A DNA stretch of 64,000 nucleotides from Pseudomonas fluorescens (GCF_000967965.1 NZ_LACC01000011.1:434001-498000); one strand, 5' to 3'; positions 46,040 to 55,016 are shown, counted from the first letter of the stretch. The notes: generated by a model not told the origin, from the sequence alone. Numbers and translations: made by a program.

Positions 46040-46927
46040 TCAGCGGCGCCCGGCGCGCAAGTCGTCGATGCGCCGGTCCTTCTCGATCCAGAGCTGGTTG
46101 ACCCAGTTCTGGACCTTCTCGCGAAACACCGGGTCGTTTTCGTAATCGCCCTGCCACAGCGCCGGGTCGAGTTCGCGGGTCTGGATATCGATGATGACCC
46201 TCGGCACATTGCCGCTGATCAAGTCCCAGAACCCCGGAATCTCCTGCTGCGGGTAAACCACTGTCACATCGAGAATCGCGTCCAGCTGTTCGCCCATCGC
46301 CGCCAGCACAAAGGCCACCCCGCCGGCCTTGGGCTTGAGCAGGTGATTGAACGGTGACTGTTGCTGGGCACATTTAGCCGCCGTGAAGCGGGTGCCTTCC
46401 AGATAATTGACCACTGTCACCGATTGGCGCTTGAACAGTTCGCAGGCCTGCCTGGTGATTTCCAGATCCTTGCCCGCCAGTTCCGGGTATTTGGCCAGGA
46501 AGGCTTTGCTGTAGCGCTTCATGAACGGGTAATCCAGCGCCCACCACGCCAGGCCCAGGAAGGGCACCCAGATCAGCTCTTTCTTGAGGAAAAATTTGAA
46601 GAATGGCGTGCGCCGGTTCAGCGTCTGGATCAGCGCCGGGATGTCGACCCAGGATTGATGGTTGCTGATCACCAGATATGAAGTGTCGCGGCGCAGATCG
46701 TCACCACCACGGATGTCCCATTGGGTAGGGATGCAGACACGGAAGATCAGCTTGTCGATCTCGGACCAGGTCTCGGCGATCCACATCACCGACCAGGAGG
46801 CGTAATCGCGAAAACGGCCGGGCAGGATCAATTTGAGCAGGGCAAACACCATCAACGGTCCGATCAGGACCAGGGTGTTGAGCAGAAGCAGCAGGGTCAC
46901 GAAACAGCCGGTGAGCAGGCGGCGCAT
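46040..46927 (-). CDS. PlsC-type acyltransferase, YihG/PatB-like
   Basis: 295 residues. N-terminal membrane helix (about 8-35). The 1-acylglycerol-3-phosphate acyltransferase motifs are NHQSWVD (His90 and Asp95), FFKFFLKKELIWVPFLG, NYLEGTRFT and LKPKAGGV. Such proteins acylate lysophospholipids at the inner membrane, and the YihG-like group supplies a second PlsC activity in Pseudomonas. It sits between the two RHS genes but is a housekeeping-type gene. Exact acyl-acceptor specificity is not readable. Confidence 0.85.
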   Translation of the reverse strand: MRRLLTGCFVTLLLLLNTLVLIGPLMVFALLKLILPGRFRDYASWSVMWIAETWSEIDKLIFRVCIPTQWDIRGGDDLRRDTSYLVISNHQSWVDIPALIQTLNRRTPFFKFFLKKELIWVPFLGLAWWALDYPFMKRYSKAFLAKYPELAGKDLEITRQACELFKRQSVTVVNYLEGTRFTAAKCAQQQSPFNHLLKPKAGGVAFVLAAMGEQLDAILDVTVVYPQQEIPGFWDLISGNVPRVIIDIQTRELDPALWQGDYENDPVFREKVQNWVNQLWIEKDRRIDDLRAGRR

Positions 46928-47076
46928 AAGTCACTCGTGGAAGCGGTTGGGCGCGCCATGATAAGCAGCTTCGGGCGACAGGCCAAATCGGTGCTGACAA
47001 ATGTTTCACTTTTGGGTCGGTAACCTTATGGGAACGATCAAGCGAACGACGGTCTAAAATCCGACTGCTCACTCTC

Positions 47077-47598
47077 ATGGAAACCCATTACGTGAAATCC
47101 CTCCTTGCAGTGCTCTCCCTCATTGCCCTACCGGTCATGGCCGCCGAGCCGACTCTCTATGGTCGTTACGAATACATCGCCCTGCCGGAAATCGGCGGGA
47201 AGGTCCTCAAGGCGAAAATGGACACCGGCGCCCTGACCGCGTCGCTGTCGGCCAAGGACATCGAAACCTTCAAGCGTGACGGCGAAGACTGGGTGCGTTT
47301 CCGCCTCGGCACCAAGGATGCGGGCAACCAGGTCTACGAACACAAGATCGCGCGCATCAGCAAGATCAAGACCCGCTCCGAAGAGGAAGAGGATGACAGC
47401 GAAGTGATCGCACCCACCAAGCGCCCGGTGGTCGACCTGGAGCTGTGCCTGGGTAACGTCAAGCGCACGGTCGAGGTCAACCTGACTGATCGCAGTAGCT
47501 TTAACTACCCGTTGCTGATTGGGGCTAAGGCGTTGCGTGAGTTTGGCGCGGCGGTGAATCCGGCGAGAAGGTTTACGGCGGATAAGCCGGATTGTTGA
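47077..47598 (+). CDS. Exported retropepsin-like / ATP-dependent zinc protease family protein
   Basis: 173 residues with a signal peptide (VKSLLAVLSLIALPVMA). The mature domain is the DUF785/RimK-associated retropepsin-like fold. It has KAKMDTGALTASL (Asp49), an acidic linker SEEEEDDSE, VNLTDRSSFNYPLLIG (the flap and second-strand region) and GAKALREFG. Periplasmic location expected. Despite the family name there is no ATP-binding motif. The ATG at 47077 could also be replaced by the GTG at 47092. Confidence 0.8.
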   Translation: METHYVKSLLAVLSLIALPVMAAEPTLYGRYEYIALPEIGGKVLKAKMDTGALTASLSAKDIETFKRDGEDWVRFRLGTKDAGNQVYEHKIARISKIKTRSEEEEDDSEVIAPTKRPVVDLELCLGNVKRTVEVNLTDRSSFNYPLLIGAKALREFGAAVNPARRFTADKPDC

Positions 47599-47607
47599 TT
47601 GATCGAC

Positions 47608-47857
47608 TTATTGGGTTCCTTTCCTTATCGCTGCCTGGGTCCACGTCTCTACATTGAAGTCCGTGGTGTCTGGACCTGGGCTTCTGAATTGCAGTGAGTA
47701 TTTTATGCTGTGGGAGAGTTCATTTTTTACATCTCTTTGATTGAGTTTTAGGTTGTCGAGTTCTCGGGTGCTTAGATGTTGAAGGTATTCTGGGTTTTTT
47801 AGCAGTTCTCGGTTGGTGTTTCTCTGTGCGGTAAGTTTAGAAATGTGAGCGCTTAGT
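47608..47857 (-). pseudogene. Frame-shifted C-terminal tail of the second RHS protein
   Basis: Directly after the RHS stop at 47853-47855, another minus-strand frame stays open for about 83 codons to the TAA at 47608-47610. It has no ATG, GTG or TTG start. It reads LSAHISKLTAQRNTN, then ELLKNPEYLQHLSTREL and ends TWTQAAIRKGTQ. Adding one A to the four-A run at 47857-47860 joins it in frame to ANEYLE of the RHS protein, giving a protein of about 349 residues. Confidence 0.6.
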
Positions 47858-48656
47858 TTTCCAGATATTCATTGGCATCTTCGCCTTTGTTGAACGAGGC
47901 AAGTCGGGATGGTTTACCCTTTTCGACCAAAACCTTGGCAATTATTGCATCAGGTTCGGTTTTGGTTGATTCGGCTAGAAGTTTAAGTTTTTTACCGCCT
48001 CCGAAGCTTTTTATGGCTTCTTTTCTTGCTGTTGAAAAGTGTGAAAATCTATAGGTTTTTCTGTTGGTGACGAATTCGTGTGCGTTTTTAAAAATATTAT
48101 CGAAAATCAATGTGGGTACTTTGTAGTGTCCGGTTGGATCGTTTTGATTTGCAGGATCCCCCGAACAATATCCATAAGCATTCAACCCACCTTTGCCAAA
48201 CGGACTCCAACTATCCGGGCTGTTAAACCGCATCAACACCGGATTGAACTGGCGATAACCATTGCCCAAATGATAATGCCCGGTCACCGGGTCCGGCCGT
48301 TCGCCGTTGAAGCAGAGCAGGCTGAGCAATCCGTTTTCCGCCGGGCGATGGCCGTAGGGTGTGTAGGCGAGGGGATTAGGTTGAGTCGCGTCCAGAGCGT
48401 TGAGCACCGAACGTTGTAGGTCGGTGGCCAGCAGTGTGGTGTTCACCTTGGAATCGAGGTGATTTTGCTGGGCCAGTAACTGGTCGTCGTGCTGAAGGAT
48501 GCTCCAGCGAGCGGCGCCCTGGATTTCAGTGACCAATCGTTCTTTGCAATTAAAGCGCTGGATGGAGGGTTGCTGAAGTACTGTGCAGCCATTTTGGCGA
48601 TCCAGTGGATCGTAGTGATAGCGACACAGTACGGTATTACGGGATGTGTTGGACAT
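47853..48656 (-). CDS. Orphan RHS-core protein, tip truncated by a frameshift
   Basis: 267 residues as read. Leader RYHYDPLDRQNGCT and RHS core (about 98-177, ending NAYGYCSGDPANQNDPTGH) closely resemble the RHS protein at 44119-45258. The tip is different: YKVPTLIFDNIFKNAHEF, a basic stretch KSFGGGKKLKLLAES and VEKGKPSRLASFNKGEDA. It stops soon after, where a one-base change would continue the reading frame for about 83 more codons. The ATG at 48656 has GGAG eight bases upstream; the TTG at 48674 does not. Tip DNA is visibly AT-richer than the core. Toxin type not recognised; no immunity gene follows. Confidence 0.7.
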   Translation of the reverse strand: MSNTSRNTVLCRYHYDPLDRQNGCTVLQQPSIQRFNCKERLVTEIQGAARWSILQHDDQLLAQQNHLDSKVNTTLLATDLQRSVLNALDATQPNPLAYTPYGHRPAENGLLSLLCFNGERPDPVTGHYHLGNGYRQFNPVLMRFNSPDSWSPFGKGGLNAYGYCSGDPANQNDPTGHYKVPTLIFDNIFKNAHEFVTNRKTYRFSHFSTARKEAIKSFGGGKKLKLLAESTKTEPDAIIAKVLVEKGKPSRLASFNKGEDANEYLEN

Positions 48657-48835
48657 GGGTTGAACTCCGTTCAAGGTCCGGATCGCATAACCTTGAGCAT
48701 CGGAGTTTTTGCAGCTATTGCCTACTACCAGAACTGCTAGGTACTACAGACCTGACCGCCAATCAGCTCAGCCGGATTGACGCCGATTCCCCCTTGAGTC
48801 ACCGTTCGCCCACTCAACCAGCGGGCTCGGACGCC

Positions 48836-49516
48836 ATGCCTCATATCCTGATTGTCGAAGACGAAGCGGCCATTGCCGACACCCTGGTTTTCGCCCTGCA
48901 AGGCGAGGGTTTCACCACTACATGGCTGAGCCTCGGCGCGGTGGCGCTGGAGCATCAGCGCCAGACCCCGGCGGATCTGATCATTCTCGATATCGGCCTG
49001 CCGGACATCAGCGGCTTCGAAACCTGCAAGCAACTGCGGCGCTTCAGCGAAGTGCCGGTGATGTTCCTCAGCGCCCGGGATGGCGAAATCGATCGCGTCG
49101 TGGGCCTGGAAATCGGCGCTGACGATTACGTGGTCAAGCCGTTCAGCCCTCGGGAGGTGGCGGCGCGGGTCCGGGCGATTCTCAAGCGCATAGCGCCCCG
49201 CACGGTGAGCGAACCGTCGACGACGCTGTTTCGCATCGATAGCGAACGTGTGCAAATCAGTTATCGCGGTCAACTGCTGACCCTGACTCGCCATGAATTC
49301 CGCCTGCTGCAATGCCTGCTGGAGCAGCCCGAGCGCGTCTTCAGTCGAGAGCAGTTGCTCGATGCCTTGGGCGTGGCCGCCGACGCTGGTTACGAGCGCA
49401 GCATCGACAGCCACATCAAGAGCGTGCGCGCCAAGTTGCGACGGGTGAAGGTTGACGCCGAACCGATCCAGACCCACCGCGGCCTCGGCTACAGCTACAA
49501 CCCGGGACAAAGCTGA
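48836..49516 (+). CDS. creB: Response regulator CreB
   Basis: OmpR/PhoB-type regulator of the CreBC system, which in Pseudomonas affects metabolism, biofilm formation and beta-lactam response. 226 residues. Receiver domain with acidic EDE at 8-10, phospho-Asp52 (ILDIGLPDISG) and the switch Lys in VVKPFSP. Winged helix at the C terminus (LTRHEFRLLQCLLEQP, SIDSHIKSVRAKLRR, THRGLGYSYNPG). The start at 48836 gives MPHILIVEDE; longer readings run back into the RHS promoter. Its stop overlaps the creC start. Confidence 0.92.
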   Translation: MPHILIVEDEAAIADTLVFALQGEGFTTTWLSLGAVALEHQRQTPADLIILDIGLPDISGFETCKQLRRFSEVPVMFLSARDGEIDRVVGLEIGADDYVVKPFSPREVAARVRAILKRIAPRTVSEPSTTLFRIDSERVQISYRGQLLTLTRHEFRLLQCLLEQPERVFSREQLLDALGVAADAGYERSIDSHIKSVRAKLRRVKVDAEPIQTHRGLGYSYNPGQS

Positions 49517-50934
49517 TGCCGCTGGGAATCCGGATTTTCCTGGTCTACGCCCTGTTCATTGGCCTGACCGGCTACTTTGTGCTCAACACGGTCATGCAAG
49601 AGATCCGCCCCGGCGTTCGCCAGTCCACTGAAGAAACCCTGGTCGATACCGCCAACCTGATGGCCGAGATCCTGCGCGACGATTTCAAGGCCGGCAGCCT
49701 CAACCAGAACCGTTGGCCGGAACTGCTCAAGGCCTATGGTGAGCGACAGCCGGCGGCGAAAATCTGGGGTTTGCCAAAGAATCAGGTCAACCACCGCATC
49801 TACGTCACCGACGCCAAGGGCATCGTCGTGCTGGATTCCAGTGGGGCGGCGGTGGGGCAGGACTACTCCCGCTGGAATGACGTCTACCTGACCCTGCGCG
49901 GCGAATACGGCGCTCGCTCCACGCGCATTGATCCGAACGATCCGGGGTCTTCGGTGATGCACGTCGGCGCGCCGATTCGCGACGACGGCCAAATCATCGG
50001 CGTGGTTACCGTGGCCAAGCCCAACAGCTCGTTGCAGCCTTATGTGGATCGCACCGAACGCCGGTTGCTGGCGTATGGAGCCGGGTTGATCGGCCTCGGT
50101 CTGCTGTTCGGCGCGTTGTTGTCCTGGTGGCTGAGCCGTGCCCTGCGAAGATTGACGGCGTACGCCCAAGGCGTCAGTGAAGGCCGGCGGGTTGAAGTGC
50201 CGCATTATCGCGGCGGTGAACTCGATCAGTTGGCCACGGCGGTGGAGCAGATGCGCACGCAGCTTGAAGGCAAGGCCTACGTCGAGCGATACGTGCACAC
50301 CTTGACTCATGAGCTGAAGAGTCCGCTGGCGGCGATTCGTGGTGCGGCGGAGCTGTTGCAGGGCGAGATGCCTCTGGCGCAGCGGCAACGTTTCGTCGGC
50401 AATATCGACAGCGAAAGTGCGCGCATGCAGCAGTTGATCGAGCGGCTTTTGAACCTGGCGCAGGTCGAGCAACGCCAAGGCCTGGAAGAGCGCGTCGATG
50501 TGCCGTTGGGCGCATTGGTGACTGAGTTGCTGAATGCTCAGGCGGCGCGAATCGAAGGTCGTCAATTGCAGGTTGAACAAGCCATTGCAGCGGATCTGAT
50601 GCTGACTGGCGAGGCATTTTTATTGCGCCAGGCGCTGGGCAACCTGTTGGAAAACGCGCTGGATTTCACTCCGGTCCAAGGCCTGCTGCGCCTCAGTGCC
50701 AGGCGAATCGGCGAGCAGGTCGAGTTCAAACTGTTCAACCAGGCCGAGGCCATTCCAGACTATGCGTTGCCACGGTTGAGCGAGCGGTTCTACTCGTTGC
50801 CGAGACCGGACAGCGGGCGAAAAAGCACCGGGCTCGGGCTCAACTTTGTCGAGGAAGTGGTCAAGCTGCATGGCGGCACCCTGAGCATCGGCAATGTCGA
50901 CGGTGGTGTGCAAGTGACAGTGCACCTGCCATAG
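49516..50934 (+). CDS. creC: Sensor histidine kinase CreC
   Basis: 472 residues. First membrane helix about 5-27, periplasmic sensor with VNHRIYVTDAKGIVVLDSS, second helix about 183-205, HAMP, then the phospho-acceptor His265 in LTHELKSPLAAIRGAAELL. The ATP-binding domain has GNLLENALDFTP and GLGLNFVEEVVKLHGGTL. It overlaps creB by one base and precedes creD by 94 bp. Confidence 0.93.
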   Translation: MPLGIRIFLVYALFIGLTGYFVLNTVMQEIRPGVRQSTEETLVDTANLMAEILRDDFKAGSLNQNRWPELLKAYGERQPAAKIWGLPKNQVNHRIYVTDAKGIVVLDSSGAAVGQDYSRWNDVYLTLRGEYGARSTRIDPNDPGSSVMHVGAPIRDDGQIIGVVTVAKPNSSLQPYVDRTERRLLAYGAGLIGLGLLFGALLSWWLSRALRRLTAYAQGVSEGRRVEVPHYRGGELDQLATAVEQMRTQLEGKAYVERYVHTLTHELKSPLAAIRGAAELLQGEMPLAQRQRFVGNIDSESARMQQLIERLLNLAQVEQRQGLEERVDVPLGALVTELLNAQAARIEGRQLQVEQAIAADLMLTGEAFLLRQALGNLLENALDFTPVQGLLRLSARRIGEQVEFKLFNQAEAIPDYALPRLSERFYSLPRPDSGRKSTGLGLNFVEEVVKLHGGTLSIGNVDGGVQVTVHLP

Positions 50935-51028
50935 GGCCGGTCCAGTCTCCACAAAGTCTCCACATTCCCTCCATTCATTCCTCACACTGCCAACCCAGAC
51001 TTTCCCCATCCAAAACAGGGAGAGTCCC

Positions 51029-52399
51029 ATGAACCGTAGCCTGACCCTAAAACTCGGGGCAATTGCCCTGTTGATTCTGTTGTTGCTGGTTCCACTGCTG
51101 ATGATCAACGGCGTGATCCAGGACCGGCAGCAACTGCGCGACGGTGTGCTCGACGACATCGCCCGCAGTTCCAGCTTCAGCCAGCAAGTGAGCGGTCCGT
51201 TGATGGTGGTGCCGTATCGCAAGGTAGTGCGCACCTGGAAGACCCGTGAAAAAACCAACGAGCGTTATCAGGAGATCGGCGAAGAGCGCGGTCGTCTGTA
51301 TTTCCTGCCGGAACGCTTCGAACTGGACGGCCAGGTGCAGACCGAGTTGCGCTCCCGGGGGATTTACCAGGCGCGGCTGTTTCATGCCGACAATCGCATC
51401 AGCGGGCATTTTTCGCTGCCGGCGCGGCTCGGTATCAAGGAAGACTTTGCCGATTACCGGTTCGACCAGCCGTTTCTCGCCGTTGGCATCAGCGACATCC
51501 GTGGTATCGAAAATGCCTTGAAACTCGAACTCGACGGCCAGAGTCTGGACTTCATTCCTGGAAGCCAGGTCGGTTGGCTGGGGGAGGGCGTGCACGTGGC
51601 GCTACCGACGCTGAATACAGAGAAGGCCACGGAGCTGGACTTCGGTTTTGACCTGCGCCTGCAAGGCACGGGTGTGTTGCAGGTCTTACCGGTGGGTAAA
51701 ACCAGCACAGTCTCGCTGAGCGCCGACTGGCCTCACCCAAGCTTCATCGGCAACTATTTGCCGGCCCAGCGTAAAGTCACCGATCAGGGATTCTCCGCCA
51801 ACTGGCAGGCGTCATTCTTCTCCACCAACTTGCAGGAGGCCTTGAACAGTTGCGTCACCGGCGGTGACTGCACAGCCTTTAGCGGCCGCAGCTTCGGGGT
51901 GAGCTTCATCGACCCGGTTGACCAGTACCTGAAAAGCGACCGGGCGATCAAATACGCGCTGCTGTTCATCGTCCTGACCTTCGCCGGGTTCTTCCTGTTC
52001 GAAGTGCTGAAAAGCCTGGCCGTGCACCCGGTGCAATACGCGCTGGTGGGGGTGGCCCTGGCAATCTTCTATCTGCTGTTGCTGTCGCTGTCCGAGCACA
52101 TCGGTTTCGGGCTGGCATACCTGTTGTCGGCGGCTGGCTGTGTGTTGTTGATCGGATTTTATGTGTGCCATGTCCTGCGCAGTGTCGTAAACGGATTGAG
52201 TTTCTCCGCGGGGCTGGCGGGGTTGTACGGCCTGCTTTATGGCGTGTTGAGCGCCGAGGATTACGCGCTGCTGATGGGCTCGTTGTTGCTGTTCGGTTTG
52301 TTAGGCGTGTTCATGGTGCTGACACGCAAGCTGGATTGGTACGGGGTTGGGCAAAAACCGCCGCAACCTTTGGACTTCGATATTGGTGCGGTGCAATGA
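51029..52399 (+). CDS. creD: Inner-membrane protein CreD
   Basis: 456 residues. One N-terminal membrane helix (LGAIALLILLLLVPLLMING), a large periplasmic domain (about 35-300) and a C-terminal block of five or six helices (from YALLFIVLTFAGFFLFEVLK), the CreD layout. It is the CreBC-induced effector; in P. aeruginosa-type systems its level follows cell-wall stress. GGGAGAG precedes the ATG. No TTCAC-N6-TTCAC cre tag was found in the 94 bp upstream. Confidence 0.92.
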   Translation: MNRSLTLKLGAIALLILLLLVPLLMINGVIQDRQQLRDGVLDDIARSSSFSQQVSGPLMVVPYRKVVRTWKTREKTNERYQEIGEERGRLYFLPERFELDGQVQTELRSRGIYQARLFHADNRISGHFSLPARLGIKEDFADYRFDQPFLAVGISDIRGIENALKLELDGQSLDFIPGSQVGWLGEGVHVALPTLNTEKATELDFGFDLRLQGTGVLQVLPVGKTSTVSLSADWPHPSFIGNYLPAQRKVTDQGFSANWQASFFSTNLQEALNSCVTGGDCTAFSGRSFGVSFIDPVDQYLKSDRAIKYALLFIVLTFAGFFLFEVLKSLAVHPVQYALVGVALAIFYLLLLSLSEHIGFGLAYLLSAAGCVLLIGFYVCHVLRSVVNGLSFSAGLAGLYGLLYGVLSAEDYALLMGSLLLFGLLGVFMVLTRKLDWYGVGQKPPQPLDFDIGAVQ

Positions 52400-52491
52400 G
52401 CCGGTCGGTGGGGTTGCGCGAGGATCAGCGCTGGAGCGAGGTGTTAGTGACGCGGATTTTGCAGTGGTTGCCTGATGAACCGCGTTGGTAT

Positions 52492-52585
52492 TTTCGCGAG
52501 CAGGCTCGCTCCCACAAGGGTTCTCCAGTGAATACAAAATTTGTACGCACCGACGATCTGCTGTGGGAGCGGGCCTGTTCGCGAA
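52492..52585. repeat. REP doublet, family A
   Basis: TTTTCGCGAGCAGGCTCGCT and the inverted GAGCGGGCCTGTTCGCGAA, between creD and the GST gene. Confidence 0.85.
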
Positions 52586-52609
52586 GCGGACAGTACAGCC
52601 AGCGAAGTT

Positions 52610-53239
52610 CTAAGCCTTCGGCATCGTCACAATCATCGAAGGCCGCTGACTCACCTCGAAATACCACGCCGCCAACTGCGGATTCGCTGTGCGCCAATCC
52701 AGATCCGGATGGCGCAGGTCCAGGTAACCCAGTGCACAGGCCACGCTGATCGCGGCCACGTCGAAGTGGCAGGTCAGCTCGGCAATCGCGTCCTTTTCCA
52801 GCAAGGCCAGGGCGCGACGGATTTTGGCGCGCTGGCCGTCGAGCCATTCGTCCCAGTGTTTTTCCGGGGCGCGCAGGGCGGTTTCGTAGCGCACCAGCAC
52901 GGCCGCGTCCATGATTCCGTCGGCCAGTGAGGCGAGGGTCAGGCGGCGCCAACGGGCCGAGCCTTCGCGGGGGATCAGCGGGTTGCCGACGTGCTGGTGG
53001 TCGAGGTAGTCGAGGATGACCCGGCTGTCGTGGATGATGTTGCCGTCGGCCAGGCGCAGGGCCGGGATTTTGCTCAGGGGGTTGTCTTCGATCAGGGTCA
53101 GGTCCGGGTTGACCGGGGTAAGCACGCTGGTCTGCAACGCCACGCGGTTCTGCTGGCCGGTTTCGTGCAGCAGCACCATGACTTTGCGAACGAAGGGAGA
53201 GAGCGGGTTGTGGTACAGGGTCATGCTCGGGGCGGACAT
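52610..53239 (-). CDS. Glutathione S-transferase family protein
   Basis: 209 residues. N-terminal thioredoxin-like domain (LYHNPLSPFVRKVMVLLHET, with LSKIPALRLADGNIIHDS containing the cis-Pro and the glutathione-binding Asp-Ser). C-terminal helical domain with the GST N-capping stretch FDVAAISVACALGYLDLR. The start at 53239 is supported by the family N terminus; the longer reading has an unrelated extension. Substrate unknown. A GST also lies beside the fiu genes in P. aeruginosa (PA0473, from memory). Confidence 0.87.
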   Translation of the reverse strand: MSAPSMTLYHNPLSPFVRKVMVLLHETGQQNRVALQTSVLTPVNPDLTLIEDNPLSKIPALRLADGNIIHDSRVILDYLDHQHVGNPLIPREGSARWRRLTLASLADGIMDAAVLVRYETALRAPEKHWDEWLDGQRAKIRRALALLEKDAIAELTCHFDVAAISVACALGYLDLRHPDLDWRTANPQLAAWYFEVSQRPSMIVTMPKA

Positions 53240-53317
53240 GGCAGCGTCTCGATCGGTGGCAGTGTCGGGCAGCATAGCGCGTTGGCCTGATAGCTCAAGC
53301 GTCATGGCTTGGACCCT

Positions 53318-53422
53318 TGTGGGAGCGAGCTTGCTCGCGATGGCGGCTCAGTATTCAACATCAATGTTGGCTGACAAACCGCTATCGTCGGAACGCCGCC
53401 CGGAGCAAGCTCGCTCACACAG
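53318..53422. repeat. REP doublet, family A
   Basis: TGTGGGAGCGAGCTTGCTCGCGA and a partner GAGCAAGCTCGCTCACACAG whose outer CGCGA is altered. Confidence 0.75.
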
Positions 53423-53432
53423 GGACTGCATT

Positions 53433-54731
53433 TTAGCTGGCGGGTTGTAGTGTTTGCCCAGCGGCAGGACCCGAAACAGCCTGAGGCTTGATCTCACGGG
53501 CAACGGTCCAGACGATGAACGCGGCAACGATGTCGAAAATCGCCAGCACCACGAACAGCGGGCTGTAGCCGATCTTGGTCACCATCACGCCAAACACCAG
53601 GGTGAACGCGGCTGCGCCCAGGTAGCCGAACATGCCGCCCATGCCGGTGGCGGTGGCCACTTCGTTTTTGCCGAACGAGTCGGAGGTGATCGCATACAGC
53701 GCACCGGACAGGGTCTGGTGCGCGAAGCCGCCAATGCACAACAGTGCGATGGCTGTGTACGGGCTGGCCACCAGGCCGATGCACGCCGGGCCGATCATGC
53801 ACGAGGCGCCGAACAGCAGAACCATCTTGCGCGAGGTGAACAACGACACGTTGCAGTACTTGTGGAAGAACGGGCTCAGGTAACCGCCGAGCACGCAGCC
53901 GAGGTCGGCGGCCAGGAATGGCAGCCAGGCGAACATCGCGATCTCTTTGATGTTCATGTGCCTTTCGGTCATCAGGTACAGCGGAATCCACGCGTTGAAG
54001 GTCTGCCAGGCCGGCTCGGAGAGCATGCGTGCGCTGGCGATGGCGTAGAAGTTGCGGTTGCCGATGATCTTTTTCCAGCTGCCTTTTTTCGTCGCTGGGT
54101 CTTTGAAGTGTGCTTCCTGACCGCTGAGGATGTAGTCGCGTTCTTCGTCGCTCAGGCGCTTCTGGTCCCGTGGGTGCTTGTAGAGAACCATCCACAGGAA
54201 CGTCCAGGCCACGCCCAGGCCGCCCACGATCAGGAACGCCAGCTCCCAGCCGCTGTGCAGAATCGCCCAGACCACCAGCGGCGGCGCCAGCACGGCACCA
54301 ATCGACGAACCGATGTTGAACCAGCCGATGGCCACCGAGCGCTCTTTGGCCGGGAACCATTCAGTGGAAGTCTTGACCGCCGCCGGCAACCCCGCCGCTT
54401 CGGTCAGGCCAAGCAGGCCGCGAACAAAGGCCAGGCCCTGCCAACCGGTCGCCAGGGCTGCCAGCGCGCAGGCAATCGACCAGGCGAAGGCGAAAATGGC
54501 AAAGCCCATTTTGGTGCCGATGGCATCGATGATGTAGCCGGCCACCGGTTGCATCAGCGCATAGCACACCTGCCACGCAACGACGATGTGCGAGTACTGC
54601 TCGGTGGAGATGTTCATTTCGCTCATCAGGGTCGGAGCGGCCACTGACAGGGTATTGCGAGCCAGGTAGTTGACCATCAGGCCGGCCGTCACCAGGCCGA
54701 CCATCCACCAGCGGATGCCTTTGACTTTCAT
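53433..54731 (-). CDS. MFS transporter, ExuT/anion:cation symporter type
   Basis: 432 residues with 12 predicted membrane segments. The family signatures are WWMVGLVTAGLMVNYLARNT at the N terminus and GLTEAAGLPAAVKTSTEWFP after helix 4. Relatives carry hexuronates, glucarate/galactarate or related acids into the cell with protons. The start at 54731 is an ATG preceded by GGTGAAGTG; the GTG three bases earlier is less likely. A palindrome of the GntR/FadR type lies 52 bp upstream, suggesting control by an absent GntR-family regulator. Confidence 0.82.
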   Translation of the reverse strand: MKVKGIRWWMVGLVTAGLMVNYLARNTLSVAAPTLMSEMNISTEQYSHIVVAWQVCYALMQPVAGYIIDAIGTKMGFAIFAFAWSIACALAALATGWQGLAFVRGLLGLTEAAGLPAAVKTSTEWFPAKERSVAIGWFNIGSSIGAVLAPPLVVWAILHSGWELAFLIVGGLGVAWTFLWMVLYKHPRDQKRLSDEERDYILSGQEAHFKDPATKKGSWKKIIGNRNFYAIASARMLSEPAWQTFNAWIPLYLMTERHMNIKEIAMFAWLPFLAADLGCVLGGYLSPFFHKYCNVSLFTSRKMVLLFGASCMIGPACIGLVASPYTAIALLCIGGFAHQTLSGALYAITSDSFGKNEVATATGMGGMFGYLGAAAFTLVFGVMVTKIGYSPLFVVLAIFDIVAAFIVWTVAREIKPQAVSGPAAGQTLQPAS

Positions 54732-54782
54732 CACTTCACCATGATTTTTTTGGATTTATTTTTGGTGCTGCATTTGTTGTAG

Positions 54783-54795
54783 GTTGTCGTACAAC
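54783..54795. promoter_or_regulatory. GntR/FadR-type operator upstream of the MFS gene
   Basis: GTTGTCGTACAAC is a palindrome of GTTGT/ACAAC arms around CGT, matching the T-x-GT-N3-AC-x-A pattern of FadR-subfamily sites. The nearest gene start is the MFS gene. Confidence 0.55.
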
Positions 54796-54922
54796 ATGCG
54801 TCTTTATAGGAGCGCAAGGGTAAAACTGTCAACAGATATGTCTGAGGATTTGCAGGGGGAGGCGACAGGCGGGGGATGGTGTTGTCGTATGACTGGCGAG
54901 TATTTGAGACTTATCGTTGAAC

Positions 54923-55013
54923 CTGTAGGAGTGAGCCTGCTCGCGAAGGCGGTGTGTCAGCCAATTCAATATCGACTGATACGACCCCATCGCGAGCAGG
55001 CTCGCTCCCACAG
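54923..55013. repeat. REP doublet, family A
   Basis: CTGTAGGAGTGAGCCTGCTC and its inverted copy, between the MFS gene and the small membrane protein gene. Otherwise 54796-54922 shows nothing recognisable. Confidence 0.85.
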
Positions 55014-55016
55014 GGA

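Noticed and set aside
44119..48656. Insertion sequence or prophage flanked by the RHS genes
   Set aside because: No transposase, integrase, terminal inverted repeats or target duplications were seen; enclosed genes are ordinary chromosomal ones.
50935..51028. CreB binding tag (TTCAC-N6-TTCAC) before creD
   Set aside because: Searched by eye; only unpaired TTC-CTCAC-like sequence is present.
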